From assembly GCF_014637725.1 (NCBI RefSeq), contig NZ_BMFC01000022.1, forward strand, positions 1-48,373: 48,373 bases of DNA. Direction: 5' to 3'. Below, piece by piece: positions 26,241-35,604 of the stretch; the stretch's first letter is position 1; every line of letters begins with the position of its first letter. The notes under the pieces were generated by a model that saw nothing but the letters and a program-made list of their open reading frames with translations, was not told the DNA's origin and made no database searches. This DNA comes from Marivita lacus (GTDB taxonomy: Bacteria; Pseudomonadota; Alphaproteobacteria; Rhodobacterales; Rhodobacteraceae). Made by a program: the position numbers and the translations under genes.

Positions 26241-27758
26241 ATGAAGGCTCGTGCCACGATTCACCGGGATTTTGCGCTCGCGCAGATAGACGACCGGCTC
26301 TACTCGGCTTTCATCGAACATATGGGGCGTGCGATCTACAGTGGGATCTACGAACCCGGACACCCGACGGCAAACCCGCAGGGCTTCCGGCAAGATGTTC
26401 TGGAACTCGTTCGAAACCTGAATATTCCGGTGATCCGCTACCCTGGTGGCAATTTTGTATCGGCCTATAAGTGGGAAGACGGCATTGGTCCCAAGGAGGA
26501 CCGGCCGGTGCGGCTTGACCTGGCGTGGCGGTCCAAGGAAACCAACCAGGTCGGGATCAACGAATTCGCCCAGTGGGCCAAGGATGCCGACATTGAAATG
26601 ATGCTGGCCGTCAATCTCGGCACGCGAGGCATTGAAGAGGCGCGCAATTTCGTCGAATACTGCAACCACACGTCAGGAACCTATTGGAGTGACCTGCGCC
26701 GCAGTCACGGTGTTGATGAACCATATGGCGTGAAAATGTGGTGTCTTGGCAATGAAATGGACGGTCCTTGGCAGATCGGCCATATGGAGGCCAAGGAATA
26801 CGGACGGCTTGCGGATGAAACCTCGAAGGCGGTCAAGGCTTTCGGCGGCGGGATCGAGACCGTTGTCTGCGGGTCGTCCAACGACGGGATGCCGACCTAT
26901 CCCGACTGGGAACGCCAAGTTCTGGAAGAGTGTTACGAGAATGTCGATTACATCTCGCTGCACAAGTATTTTGGGAACAGCAGCCACGACTCGCTGAACT
27001 ACTTCGCCAAGATCGATGAAACTGGCCGCTACATCCAGGCCATCGGTGGTGTCATCGACTTCGTGAAGGCCAAGAAGCGCGCCAAGAATGATGTGTTCAT
27101 TTGCTTCGACGAGTGGAATGTCTGGTATCACAAACGCGAGCAGGACGCCAAGAACTGGCGCTCCTGGGATTGGCCGGAAGCGCCAGAGCTTCTGGAAGAG
27201 GACTACAACCTTGAAGATGCACTTCTTGTCGGGGGCCTGCTGAACGAATTCATTCGCCGGTCTGACCGGGTCAAGATCGCCTGCATCGCACAGTTGGTGA
27301 ACGTCATCGCTCCGATCCGTGCCGAAAAGGGCGGTGCTGCCTGGGCCACGTCGATCTACTATCCGTACCAGTTCGCCAGTCTTTACGGGCGTGGTACCGC
27401 GCTGAATGTCGCGGTCAACGGCCCGCGATATGACGCGGACGCTGCGCATGACGTGAACTACCTGGACGTGGCCGCGGTCCTGTCGCCTGATGGCACGTCG
27501 ATCACGATCTTTGCCATCAATCGCAGCCTGGATGAAACGATGGAACTGGACATTGCGCTGCAAGGGTTCGAAGGGCTTAAGCTGGTCGAACACAAGGTTA
27601 TGGGCGGCACCAGTGCCGAGGCACGCGTTGCCAATACCAGCGCTGCGCCCGACAGGATCAAACCACGCAAGGGCGAAAAGCTGGCCGTGGGAGATGACGG
27701 CATAAAGGGCGAACTGCCCGCTTTCTCCTACAATATGATCCGGCTTTCGGTCAGGTAA
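26241..27758 (+). CDS. Alpha-L-arabinofuranosidase, GH51
   Basis: This 505-residue glycoside hydrolase removes terminal alpha-L-arabinofuranose from arabino-oligosaccharides. The GH51 acid/base is Glu172 in CLGNEMDG and the nucleophile is Glu291 in ICFDEWNVWY; the substrate-binding RYPGGNFVS block is at 66-74. No signal peptide is present, so it hydrolyses imported short oligosaccharides in the cytoplasm. The ATG at 26241 is chosen because GGGAGGGG precedes it; a TTG codon at 26223 is in frame but lacks a site. It heads the arabinose operon. Confidence 0.94.
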   Translation: MKARATIHRDFALAQIDDRLYSAFIEHMGRAIYSGIYEPGHPTANPQGFRQDVLELVRNLNIPVIRYPGGNFVSAYKWEDGIGPKEDRPVRLDLAWRSKETNQVGINEFAQWAKDADIEMMLAVNLGTRGIEEARNFVEYCNHTSGTYWSDLRRSHGVDEPYGVKMWCLGNEMDGPWQIGHMEAKEYGRLADETSKAVKAFGGGIETVVCGSSNDGMPTYPDWERQVLEECYENVDYISLHKYFGNSSHDSLNYFAKIDETGRYIQAIGGVIDFVKAKKRAKNDVFICFDEWNVWYHKREQDAKNWRSWDWPEAPELLEEDYNLEDALLVGGLLNEFIRRSDRVKIACIAQLVNVIAPIRAEKGGAAWATSIYYPYQFASLYGRGTALNVAVNGPRYDADAAHDVNYLDVAAVLSPDGTSITIFAINRSLDETMELDIALQGFEGLKLVEHKVMGGTSAEARVANTSAAPDRIKPRKGEKLAVGDDGIKGELPAFSYNMIRLSVR

Positions 27759-27789
27759 GCTCAGAGGGGGTGACAAGGGAGAAGAGGTT

Positions 27790-28875
27790 ATGAAAGCCAC
27801 CGGCGTTCATTTGAAGGCGGTAAAGAAGAGTTTCGGCGCCGTGGACGTCATTCGCGGCGTCGACATGGACGTCGAACGGGGGCACTTCGCCGTATTCGTA
27901 GGCCCTTCGGGCTGTGGAAAATCCACACTTCTGCGTATGATCGCGGGCTTGGAAGAGACGAGCGACGGTGAGATCTTCATCGGGGATCGCGACGTGACAC
28001 ACGAAGATCCGGCGGATCGTGGTGTTGCCATGGTATTCCAATCCTATGCGCTCTATCCCCATTTGTCGGTCTACGAGAACATGGCCTTTAGCCTGCGGCT
28101 GGCAAAACGTCCCAAGGCCGAGATCGACGACAAAGTCCGCGAGGCTGCTGGCATCCTGCAATTGGCAGATCATCTGGAAAAGAAGCCAGCGCAATTGTCG
28201 GGAGGGCAGCGCCAACGTGTTGCTATTGGTCGCGCCATCGTTCGTGCGCCGGATGTCTTTCTATTTGATGAACCGTTGTCGAACCTTGATGCGGAACTGC
28301 GGGTTCAGATGCGCCTGGAACTCGCGCGACTGCATCAGAAGCTTGGCGCCACCATGATCTATGTCACCCACGATCAAGTCGAAGCCATGACCCTGGCTGA
28401 CACGATCTTTGTGCTTCAAGGCGGGCATGTCCAGCAATCGGGGGCGCCACTGGATCTTTATGACGATCCATCGAACCGCTTTGTCGCCGGGTTCATCGGA
28501 TCGCCGTCAATGAACTTCTTCAGTGCATCAGTCGACGACCACACCGGAGACGGTATCGACGTTCGATTGAGTGGGCAGCCTGACATGACCTTGAACCTGC
28601 CTGTTTCAAAGCCCCCCACCAAAGGGGCATCTATCGTGCTTGGCATGCGGCCCGAGCATCTGGTCGTAACCAAGGGAGAGGGCTTGCGCGTCACCGTCGA
28701 TGTTGCCGAGGAACTGGGAGGTGTCTCGTATCAGCACGGCACGTTGGAAAGCGGCGATCCCGTGATTTTTCAGCAGGCCGGCGTGCGGCACGGCATGCAT
28801 GGCACAGTACAGACCGTCATGCCCGAACCGGGACGGGTCTTCGTCTTCGACATCGATGGCGAACGTATCCGGTGA
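27790..28875 (+). CDS. Sugar ABC ATP-binding protein (UgpC/MsmK type)
   Basis: This 361-residue ATPase energises a carbohydrate importer. It has Walker [11 protein letters not shown]-loop FQSYALYPH, signature LSGGQRQRVAIGRA, Walker B VFLFDEPLSNLD, the H-loop VTHDQ and a C-terminal regulatory OB/TOBE region from about residue 240 (VLGMRPEHL). It is preceded by the arabinofuranosidase gene and followed by a cognate binding protein and two permeases, forming a complete CUT1-type importer. Confidence 0.93.
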   Translation: MKATGVHLKAVKKSFGAVDVIRGVDMDVERGHFAVFVGPSGCGKSTLLRMIAGLEETSDGEIFIGDRDVTHEDPADRGVAMVFQSYALYPHLSVYENMAFSLRLAKRPKAEIDDKVREAAGILQLADHLEKKPAQLSGGQRQRVAIGRAIVRAPDVFLFDEPLSNLDAELRVQMRLELARLHQKLGATMIYVTHDQVEAMTLADTIFVLQGGHVQQSGAPLDLYDDPSNRFVAGFIGSPSMNFFSASVDDHTGDGIDVRLSGQPDMTLNLPVSKPPTKGASIVLGMRPEHLVVTKGEGLRVTVDVAEELGGVSYQHGTLESGDPVIFQQAGVRHGMHGTVQTVMPEPGRVFVFDIDGERIR

Positions 28876-28903
28876 CTGACTGACAACAAGGAGGAGAACT
28901 GAA

Positions 28904-30181
28904 ATGAAAAATGTTATTTCGAAACTCGCAGCGACCACGGCGCTTGTCGTGGGCTTGTCGAGCTCGGCCTGGGCTCAGGTTGAAGTCGAATGGTGGGATT
29001 TTCTTGCCGGCGGCGACGGCGTGCGCATGAAGGCGCTGATCGACGAGTTCAATGCAGAACATCCCGACATCGAGATCAGCGGAACAACGCTGGAATGGGG
29101 ATTGCCGTTCTACACCAAGGTGCGGACTGCGGTGGCGGTCGGTCAGGGTCCGGACATCATGACCTATCACTTGTCCCGCCTGCCGCTGGCGTTGGAGGAA
29201 GACGTCCTGTCACCGATCTCGGAGGAAGATCTGGAAACGGCAGGTATTTCCAAGGGTGATTTCTTCGAAGCGTCAATCAGAGCGGCTTCCACCGATGATG
29301 GCCAGCTGATGGCGATCCCCTTCGATATCCACTCGATTGTCGCGCACTACAACCGCACCGCTTTGGAAGGAACGAAATGGCTGGACGGTGACGGTAACCT
29401 GACCAACCTGAATTCCATTGAAGCCATGACAGAAATGCTGACTTGGGCGAAGGAAAACGGATTCTCGGACCCACTAAGCTATCAGACCTCGGGCGGTGGC
29501 GGCACCTGGCGCATGTTCTACACCCTGCTCAGTCAGCAGGGCGGCGAGATCCTGACCGATGGCGAAGTGATGGCCGGCGACAACTTTGACAAGGCGGTGA
29601 CCGCCATTCAGACACTCGCTGACTGGCGCTCGCAAGGGCTGATCCCGGAACAGGCCTCATACGAGGCAGGGGTTGCTCTCTTTTCGGGGAAAAAGGCTGT
29701 TCTGCATTTCAATGGCGTTTGGGAAGTCCCCACCTTCAAGGATCAAACCGAGGCGGGAACGCTGGGCTTTGAATGGTTCGCCAATGAGGTTCCTCAGATG
29801 ATGGACCAGCCTGCAACCTGGGCGGATTCCCACGCCTTCGCCATCCCGAACGATCCCGAGATGAGCGACGAGATGCGGAACGCGGTCCTGACTGTCATTG
29901 GCTGGATGCAGGAGCATTCGCTGGCCTGGGCGGGTGCAGGCCACATCCCGGCCTACAAACCAACGGTGCAGAGCGCAGAATACGCCGCACTTGAGCCAAA
30001 CGCGACCTATGCATCATTGGCCGACAATGCAGCCTTCGACCCCCGGTCGAAAATCGCGGGTGTCGCCTCGCCGATCTATGACGCGGTCGACAACCTGATT
30101 GCGCCTGCCGTGCATGGGTTCCTGAGTGCCGAGGACGCTGCCGCGCAAATGAAAGCTCAGTTGCAGGGCCTGTTGAACTGA
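28904..30181 (+). CDS. Sugar ABC substrate-binding protein (family 1)
   Basis: This 425-residue periplasmic protein has a Sec signal peptide ending near SSAWA-Q (about residue 25), followed by VEVEWWDFLAGGDGVRMKALIDEFN, typical of family 1 carbohydrate-binding proteins. An AGGAG site precedes the start. In context its ligand is probably an arabino-oligosaccharide or arabinose (inference from the adjacent GH51 gene). A G+C-rich hairpin follows the gene. Confidence 0.9.
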   Translation: MKNVISKLAATTALVVGLSSSAWAQVEVEWWDFLAGGDGVRMKALIDEFNAEHPDIEISGTTLEWGLPFYTKVRTAVAVGQGPDIMTYHLSRLPLALEEDVLSPISEEDLETAGISKGDFFEASIRAASTDDGQLMAIPFDIHSIVAHYNRTALEGTKWLDGDGNLTNLNSIEAMTEMLTWAKENGFSDPLSYQTSGGGGTWRMFYTLLSQQGGEILTDGEVMAGDNFDKAVTAIQTLADWRSQGLIPEQASYEAGVALFSGKKAVLHFNGVWEVPTFKDQTEAGTLGFEWFANEVPQMMDQPATWADSHAFAIPNDPEMSDEMRNAVLTVIGWMQEHSLAWAGAGHIPAYKPTVQSAEYAALEPNATYASLADNAAFDPRSKIAGVASPIYDAVDNLIAPAVHGFLSAEDAAAQMKAQLQGLLN

Positions 30182-30191
30182 TGCTTTGAAT

Positions 30192-30216
30192 TCGGGGGCG
30201 TCATGTGCGCCCCCGA
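30192..30216 (+). promoter_or_regulatory. Intercistronic hairpin after sugar-binding protein gene 1
   Basis: TCGGGGGCG (30192-30200) pairs perfectly with CGCCCCCGA (30208-30216) around the loop TCATGTG. No T-run follows. The arrangement repeats that seen after the binding protein at 15798, between a highly expressed binding protein and its permeases. Confidence 0.8.
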
Positions 30217-30242
30217 TCAAAATCTTCAAGAGGGGGGGTGCA

Positions 30243-31127
30243 ATGTCAAAATTGAAAAGACGTCGGCGCGAACTTCGGGCCGCCGGTCTGCTGACCGCGC
30301 CTTTCCTCTTTGTCTTCACGGTTTTCTTCCTCTACCCGACCTACAAGGTCATTGCGCTCAGTTTCACGGATGCGCCGCTGATCGGTGAGGGTCAATGGAT
30401 CGGGTTTGCCAACTATGCCAAGCTCCTCAACGACAGGCTGTTCTTCACGTCGCTGTGGAACAACCTCTATTTCGTGCTGCTGACTGTCGTGCCGACGACG
30501 GTGATCGCACTGCTCATTGCGCTGGCCGTTAGCAAACTCAAGGGTCGCATGCAGGCGCTGGTGCTCACGCTGTTCTTTCTTCCCTATGTCCTGCCAGTCT
30601 CGGTGGTTACGCTGATCTGGGCGTGGATGTTGGATTTTCAGTTCGGCATCCTTCAGCCCCTCATTGCTGCGGTGACCGGAAAGCCGGTACCGGTCTTCAG
30701 AAACCCGTACTGGGTGATGCCCATGATTGCGGTTGTCACGATCTGGTGGACTAACGGTTTCAACGTGCTTTTGTTGATTGCCGGTCTGCGCAACATTCCG
30801 CAGGATCTCTACGAGGCCGCGTCGCTCGACGGTGCAACACCCTGGCAACGTTTCTGGCGCGTCACCTGGCCGCTGCTCTGGCCTGTGACTGCGCTCGTGT
30901 TGACCTTGCAGCTCATCCTTCAACTCAAGCTATTCGATCAGGTCTATTTGCTGTCCAACGGGGGGCCGTTCAATTCGTCCTATGTCGTGCTCATGCAAAT
31001 GTACCGCGAAGCGTTTCAGTTGAACAACGGCGGCTATGCCTCTGCCATCGCAATGGTGTTGTTTCTGGTCATCGTCATCGTATCGGTCCTGCAATTTCAA
31101 ATTTTGCGCATCGGAGGACGCAAATGA
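30243..31127 (+). CDS. Sugar ABC permease 1 (MalF/UgpA type)
   Basis: This 294-residue permease has six helices with the first at about 16-40 and an EAA loop DLYEAASLDGATPWQRFWRV. The start at 30243 is chosen for the GGGGGGG-containing site upstream and because the basic MSKLKRRRREL N-terminus is typical of this family. It overlaps the next permease gene by 4 bases (ATGA). Confidence 0.92.
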   Translation: MSKLKRRRRELRAAGLLTAPFLFVFTVFFLYPTYKVIALSFTDAPLIGEGQWIGFANYAKLLNDRLFFTSLWNNLYFVLLTVVPTTVIALLIALAVSKLKGRMQALVLTLFFLPYVLPVSVVTLIWAWMLDFQFGILQPLIAAVTGKPVPVFRNPYWVMPMIAVVTIWWTNGFNVLLLIAGLRNIPQDLYEAASLDGATPWQRFWRVTWPLLWPVTALVLTLQLILQLKLFDQVYLLSNGGPFNSSYVVLMQMYREAFQLNNGGYASAIAMVLFLVIVIVSVLQFQILRIGGRK

Positions 31128-31948
31128 CCGCTCGGCGCGCACGCAACTTCGCTTTCTCCGGTATCGTTCTTATCGCAGCGATGATCTGGATCTTCCCGCT
31201 TTACTGGTCTCTGACTACATCTTTGCGAAGTGAAAACCGCATCGTTTCGAATGCTGGCGTTCTCATCGACGAGCTGAATTTCGCATCCTATATCGAGGTT
31301 CTGTCGACCTCCAAGCTGCCGATCTGGTATCTTAATTCGGTTGCCACGTCGTCAATTACCACCGCGATCGTGCTCGTGACCGGCATGATGTGCGCCTATG
31401 CACTGTCGCAGTTGCAGTTCCCTGGGCGCAAGGCGCTCTATCTGCTGGTGGTGGCCAGCTTCATGGTCCCCGTACCCGCGCTCTACGTCGCGCAATTCAT
31501 TCTGATGAGCGATCTGGGCCTGGTCAACACTTGGTGGGGCATCATCCTGCCTCAGCTGATCGTGCCGGTCGTGGTCATTGTCTACAAACAGTTCTTCGAC
31601 GCCATACCCAAGGAAATGCGCGAGGCCGTTCTGCTTGATGGCGGCGGAGAATTCACACTGCTTTTCAAGCTCTACCTCCCCCTCAACTGGGGAATCACGG
31701 CGGCGCTGGCGATCATTACCTTCATCAGCACATGGAACAATTTCTTCTGGCCGTTCCTGATCGTTACAAGCGAGAGCATGATGACAATTCCGGTTGGCAT
31801 TACGCAGGTTAACGACGCCTTCGGCGTGGCCTATGCCCGAATGATGGCGTTGGCGCTGCTTGCCGCCGCCCCCGTGATCATCGGCTACCTCATCTTCCAG
31901 AAACGCGTGACCGAGGCCGTGATGATATCGGCCGGAGTGAAAGGCTAA
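31124..31948 (+). CDS. Sugar ABC permease 2 (MalG/UgpE type)
   Basis: This 274-residue inner-membrane protein is the second channel subunit. It has the MalG-type N-terminus (WIFPLYWSLTTSLRSE) and EAA loop (PKEMREAVLLDGGGEFTLLFKL). Its start overlaps the first permease gene, and the arabonate dehydratase gene follows after 4 bases, so transport and catabolism are on one transcript. Confidence 0.92.
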   Translation: MTARRARNFAFSGIVLIAAMIWIFPLYWSLTTSLRSENRIVSNAGVLIDELNFASYIEVLSTSKLPIWYLNSVATSSITTAIVLVTGMMCAYALSQLQFPGRKALYLLVVASFMVPVPALYVAQFILMSDLGLVNTWWGIILPQLIVPVVVIVYKQFFDAIPKEMREAVLLDGGGEFTLLFKLYLPLNWGITAALAIITFISTWNNFFWPFLIVTSESMMTIPVGITQVNDAFGVAYARMMALALLAAAPVIIGYLIFQKRVTEAVMISAGVKG

Positions 31949-31952
31949 AGCA

Positions 31953-33695
31953 ATGACATTCAAACCTGCAAAATGGCCCCGCAAGCTGAGATCTGCCGAG
32001 TGGTATACCGGCAGCACCAAGGACGTGATCTATCATCGTGGCTGGATGAAAAACCAGGGTTATCCGGATGACCTGTTCGACGGGCGGCCCATCATCGGCA
32101 TTCTGAACACCTGGTCGGACATGACGCCGTGCAATGGGCATTTGCGAGAGCTGGCTGAAAAGGTGAAGGCCGGCATCTGGGAGGCCGGTGGCTTTCCGAT
32201 GGAGGTGCCGGTCTTCTCGGCCTCGGAAAATACGTTCCGGCCCACCGCGATGATGTTCCGCAACCTTGCGGCGCTGAGCATCGAGGAACAGATCCGGGGT
32301 CAGCCGATGGATGGCTGCGTGCTCATGGTCGGGTGTGACAAGACCACGCCAAGCCTGCTCATGGCGGCGGCCTCGTGCGATCTGCCGTCGATCATCGTGA
32401 CGGGCGGGCCGATGCTGAACGGCTGGTTCCAGGGTGAACGCGTTGGCGCGGGCACGCATCTGTGGCGCTTTTCCGAGGCGGTGAAGGCCGGCGAGATGAC
32501 GCAGGAACAATTCCTTGATGCGGAATCCGCGGTGACCCGCTCGTCGGGCACGTGCAACACGATGGGCACGGCGTCGTCGATGGCCAGCATGTCCGAGGCG
32601 CTTGGCATGGCGCTGTCGGGCAACGCGGCGATCCCGGCCGTCGACAGCCGTCGCCGCGTCATGGCGCAACTTTCGGGTCGGCGGATCGTGCAGATGGTCA
32701 AGGACGATCTCAAACCCTCGGACATCCTGACGCGCGATGCGTTCGAAAACGCGATCCGCTGCAATGGCGCGGTTGGGGGATCGACCAACACGGTGGTACA
32801 TATGCTGGCCATCGCGGGCCGCGTCGGCGTGGACATCACACTTGATGACTGGGACCGCTGTGGGCGCGATATCTCGACGATCCTGAACCTTCAGCCATCG
32901 GGCGAATACCTGATGGAGGAGTTCTTCTATGCGGGCGGATTGCCCGTTGTCCTGAAACGTCTGGCCGAAGCCGGGAAGCTGCACAAGGACGCTCTTACCG
33001 TGTCGGGCCTGACCCTTTGGGACGAAGTCAAGGATGCCGTGAACTGGAACGAGGACGTGATCCGCCCCGTCGACAGGCCCCTGACGGACAAGGGTGGCAT
33101 CGCTGTGCTCAAGGGCAATCTCGCACCCAAGGGCGCGATCCTCAAACCCTCTGCCGCCACGCCCGCGCTGATGCAGCATCGAGGTCGCGCCGTCGTGTTC
33201 GAGGATATCGACGACTACAAGGCCAGGATCAACGACGATGCGCTCGAGATCGACGAGACCTGCATCATGGTGCTCAAGAACTGCGGGCCAAAGGGGTATC
33301 CCGGCATGGCCGAGGTCGGCAATATGGGTCTCCCTCCCAAGGTGCTGAAGAAGGGTATCAAGGACATGATCCGCATTTCCGATGCGCGCATGTCGGGCAC
33401 AGCTTACGGCACCGTGATCCTGCACACATCGCCTGAGGCGGCGGCCGGCGGGCCGCTGGCGGTTGTTCGGACGGGCGACATGATCGAGGTCGATGTCGAG
33501 AATCGCCGGTTGCATCTGGACATTTCGGACGCCGAGCTGACCGAGCGCCTGTCCCGCTGGACACCGATCCACGAGCGCGCCGAGAGCGGCTACGCGTGGC
33601 TCCACCAGCAGCATGTGGAAGGCGCTGACACCGGCGCGGATCTGGATTTCCTCAAGGGTTGCCGCGGCGCGCCGGTCGGAAAGGACAGTCACTGA
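31953..33695 (+). CDS. L-arabonate dehydratase (IlvD/Edd family)
   Basis: This 580-residue dehydratase converts L-arabonate to 2-keto-3-deoxy-L-arabonate. The predicted [2Fe-2S] ligands are C60 (TPCNGH), C128 (GCDKTTPS) and C201 (SSGTCNT), in the same spacing as the characterised rhizobial L-arabinonate dehydratase. The catalytic Ser lies in RMSGTAYGTV. The family also includes dihydroxyacid dehydratase and xylonate dehydratase; the arabonate assignment rests on closest resemblance and on the neighbouring genes. The stop overlaps the dehydrogenase start. Confidence 0.88.
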   Translation: MTFKPAKWPRKLRSAEWYTGSTKDVIYHRGWMKNQGYPDDLFDGRPIIGILNTWSDMTPCNGHLRELAEKVKAGIWEAGGFPMEVPVFSASENTFRPTAMMFRNLAALSIEEQIRGQPMDGCVLMVGCDKTTPSLLMAAASCDLPSIIVTGGPMLNGWFQGERVGAGTHLWRFSEAVKAGEMTQEQFLDAESAVTRSSGTCNTMGTASSMASMSEALGMALSGNAAIPAVDSRRRVMAQLSGRRIVQMVKDDLKPSDILTRDAFENAIRCNGAVGGSTNTVVHMLAIAGRVGVDITLDDWDRCGRDISTILNLQPSGEYLMEEFFYAGGLPVVLKRLAEAGKLHKDALTVSGLTLWDEVKDAVNWNEDVIRPVDRPLTDKGGIAVLKGNLAPKGAILKPSAATPALMQHRGRAVVFEDIDDYKARINDDALEIDETCIMVLKNCGPKGYPGMAEVGNMGLPPKVLKKGIKDMIRISDARMSGTAYGTVILHTSPEAAAGGPLAVVRTGDMIEVDVENRRLHLDISDAELTERLSRWTPIHERAESGYAWLHQQHVEGADTGADLDFLKGCRGAPVGKDSH

Positions 33696-34627
33696 TGAAG
33701 ATCGCACTTGTCGGCATCGGGAAAATCGCGGTGGACCAGCACGTGCCGGTCATCGCCGGTAGCTCTGACTGGGACCTCGCAGCAACGGTCAGCCGTCATG
33801 GGGCGGTTGAGGGCGTCGAGGCGTTCACCGACATGGGCGCGATGCTCGAGGCGCGGTCCGACATTCGCGTTGTGTCGCTGTGCTTGCCGCCGGTGCCGCG
33901 GTTCGACTACGCGATGCAGACGCTCAAGGCAGGGCGGCATGTGATGCTGGAAAAACCACCCGGTGCCACGATTGCCGAATGTCACGCGCTCGAGGCCGCC
34001 GCGCGCGAGGCGGGGCTTTCGATCTATGCGACCTGGCATTCGCGCCATGCCGACATGGTGGCCGCTGCCAAGGTCTGGCTGGCCGAGAAAGTGCTCCGGT
34101 CGCTGACCGTGACCTGGAAAGAAGACGTGCGCCGCTGGCATCCCGGACAGGCCTGGATCTGGGAGCCGGGTGGTTTGGGAGTGTTTGATCCCGGCATCAA
34201 CGCGCTGTCCATCGTGACCGAGATTTTGCCGGACGACATTCACGTGACCCACGCTGAACTGGATGTCCCCGAGAACTGCCAGACGCCAATTGGCGCGCGG
34301 ATCGCGTTCCACCACCCCAAGGGTGCCCAGGTCAGTGCCGTGTTCGACTGGCGACAGGAGGGCGACCAGACTTGGGAGATTGAGGCCGTGACAGAGGCAG
34401 GAACGCTGAAGCTGAGCGACGGGGGCGCCGTGATGGAGGTTGACGGCACCCGAACCGGCGATGCTGCCCCGCTGGGTGGCGAATACCCACGGCTTTATGA
34501 CCGCATGGCACAGCTTGTCAGTAAGGGCGGGATCGACATGGACCTGCGCCCGATGACGCTTGTCACTGATGCGCTGGCCATCGGACGGCGGCACGCGGTT
34601 GCCGCCTTTTTCGAGGGTCCGCAATGA
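33695..34627 (+). CDS. Aldose 1-dehydrogenase (L-arabinose/D-galactose type, Gfo/Idh/MocA)
   Basis: This 310-residue NAD(P)-dependent oxidoreductase has an N-terminal Rossmann fold (MKIALVGIGKIAVDQHVPVI) and the EKPPGAT motif of the Gfo/Idh/MocA family. It resembles the arabinose 1-dehydrogenase of Azospirillum (AraA) and D-galactose 1-dehydrogenases; it would oxidise arabinose to arabinono-lactone. The ATG at 33695 overlaps the preceding stop; the longer open frame is shadow sequence. Confidence 0.87.
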   Translation: MKIALVGIGKIAVDQHVPVIAGSSDWDLAATVSRHGAVEGVEAFTDMGAMLEARSDIRVVSLCLPPVPRFDYAMQTLKAGRHVMLEKPPGATIAECHALEAAAREAGLSIYATWHSRHADMVAAAKVWLAEKVLRSLTVTWKEDVRRWHPGQAWIWEPGGLGVFDPGINALSIVTEILPDDIHVTHAELDVPENCQTPIGARIAFHHPKGAQVSAVFDWRQEGDQTWEIEAVTEAGTLKLSDGGAVMEVDGTRTGDAAPLGGEYPRLYDRMAQLVSKGGIDMDLRPMTLVTDALAIGRRHAVAAFFEGPQ

Positions 34628-35604
34628 TCCTTGGCCTGGCCCCTGACGGCACCAAGATCGAGGGTATCGAGATTGCCAACGGCCCCGCGCGGGCGGTGCT
34701 GATGACCTATGGTGCAACGCTATGCCGGTTTCATGTTGACGGGATCGACACGTCTCTGGCCCTTGGTAGCCCGGAGGTCGAAAGCTACTTTGCGCAGATG
34801 CGCTATTTCGGTGCGATTGTAGGGCCTGTCGCAAACCGGATCGCCGGTGGGGTCGCACCGCTGGACGATGACGTGTTGCGGCTTGCCGTGAATGAAAACG
34901 GCAACGCCTTGCACGGTGGTCCCAACGGGCTTTCGCAGCAAGTCTGGACCATTGCCTCGAGCGATGCCCAAAGCGTGACCTTCCACCATGTGGTTTCCGA
35001 TGGCGCGGACGGGCTTCCGGGGCCGATCGACATGTCGGTGACATATGCGCTTGTCTCTGAGGGCGCGCTCGAGATCGCCATCACGGCCAAGAGTGACCGC
35101 GCGACGCTCTTCAATCCGGCGTTTCACGGGTATTGGTCGCTGACCGGCAGCGGGCTGGACGGGCACCGCCTGACCATCGATGCCGATCATTACCTACCTG
35201 TCGATGACGCGCTTATTCCGACCGGTGACATCAGACCCGTCGAGGGCACGCCTTTCGACCTGCGGCGGCCAACGTCGTTGCCGGCGACCACCGATCTGGA
35301 CACGAACTTCTGCCTCAACGGCGACGGTTTCCGCCCTGTGGCAACGCTCGAGACGGACGCAATGGCAATGATCGTCGAAACCGATGCGCCCGGCCTGCAA
35401 GTCTACGACGCCGCGCGCCTGAACACGGCTCCGGCCAAAGGCCATCACGGTCTGCCCTACGGGCGGCATGCAGGCCTCGCGATGGAGCCTCAGTATTGGC
35501 CGGATGCGCCCAACCACGATGGCTTTCCGTCGATCACGTTGCGACCCGGCACGCCGTTCAGGCAATTCTCCCGATTTCGTTTCATCCGAAAGGATCTCTC
35601 ATGA
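34624..35604 (+). CDS. Aldose 1-epimerase family protein
   Basis: This 326-residue GalM-like protein interconverts sugar anomers, or possibly acts on related ring forms. The conserved histidines are in NALHGGP and NPAFHGYWSL, and the catalytic Glu is in AMEPQYWPDAPN. It lies within the arabinose pathway genes with 4-base overlaps on both sides. It would supply the anomer used by the 1-dehydrogenase; because no lactonase gene is present, a lactone-related role is a less likely alternative. Confidence 0.88.
   Translation: MILGLAPDGTKIEGIEIANGPARAVLMTYGATLCRFHVDGIDTSLALGSPEVESYFAQMRYFGAIVGPVANRIAGGVAPLDDDVLRLAVNENGNALHGGPNGLSQQVWTIASSDAQSVTFHHVVSDGADGLPGPIDMSVTYALVSEGALEIAITAKSDRATLFNPAFHGYWSLTGSGLDGHRLTIDADHYLPVDDALIPTGDIRPVEGTPFDLRRPTSLPATTDLDTNFCLNGDGFRPVATLETDAMAMIVETDAPGLQVYDAARLNTAPAKGHHGLPYGRHAGLAMEPQYWPDAPNHDGFPSITLRPGTPFRQFSRFRFIRKDLS

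Noticed and set aside
30186-30242. Extended start of the sugar permease at 30186
   Set aside because: The extension would be translated from the hairpin region; the ATG at 30243 has a good ribosome-binding site and a typical basic N-terminus.
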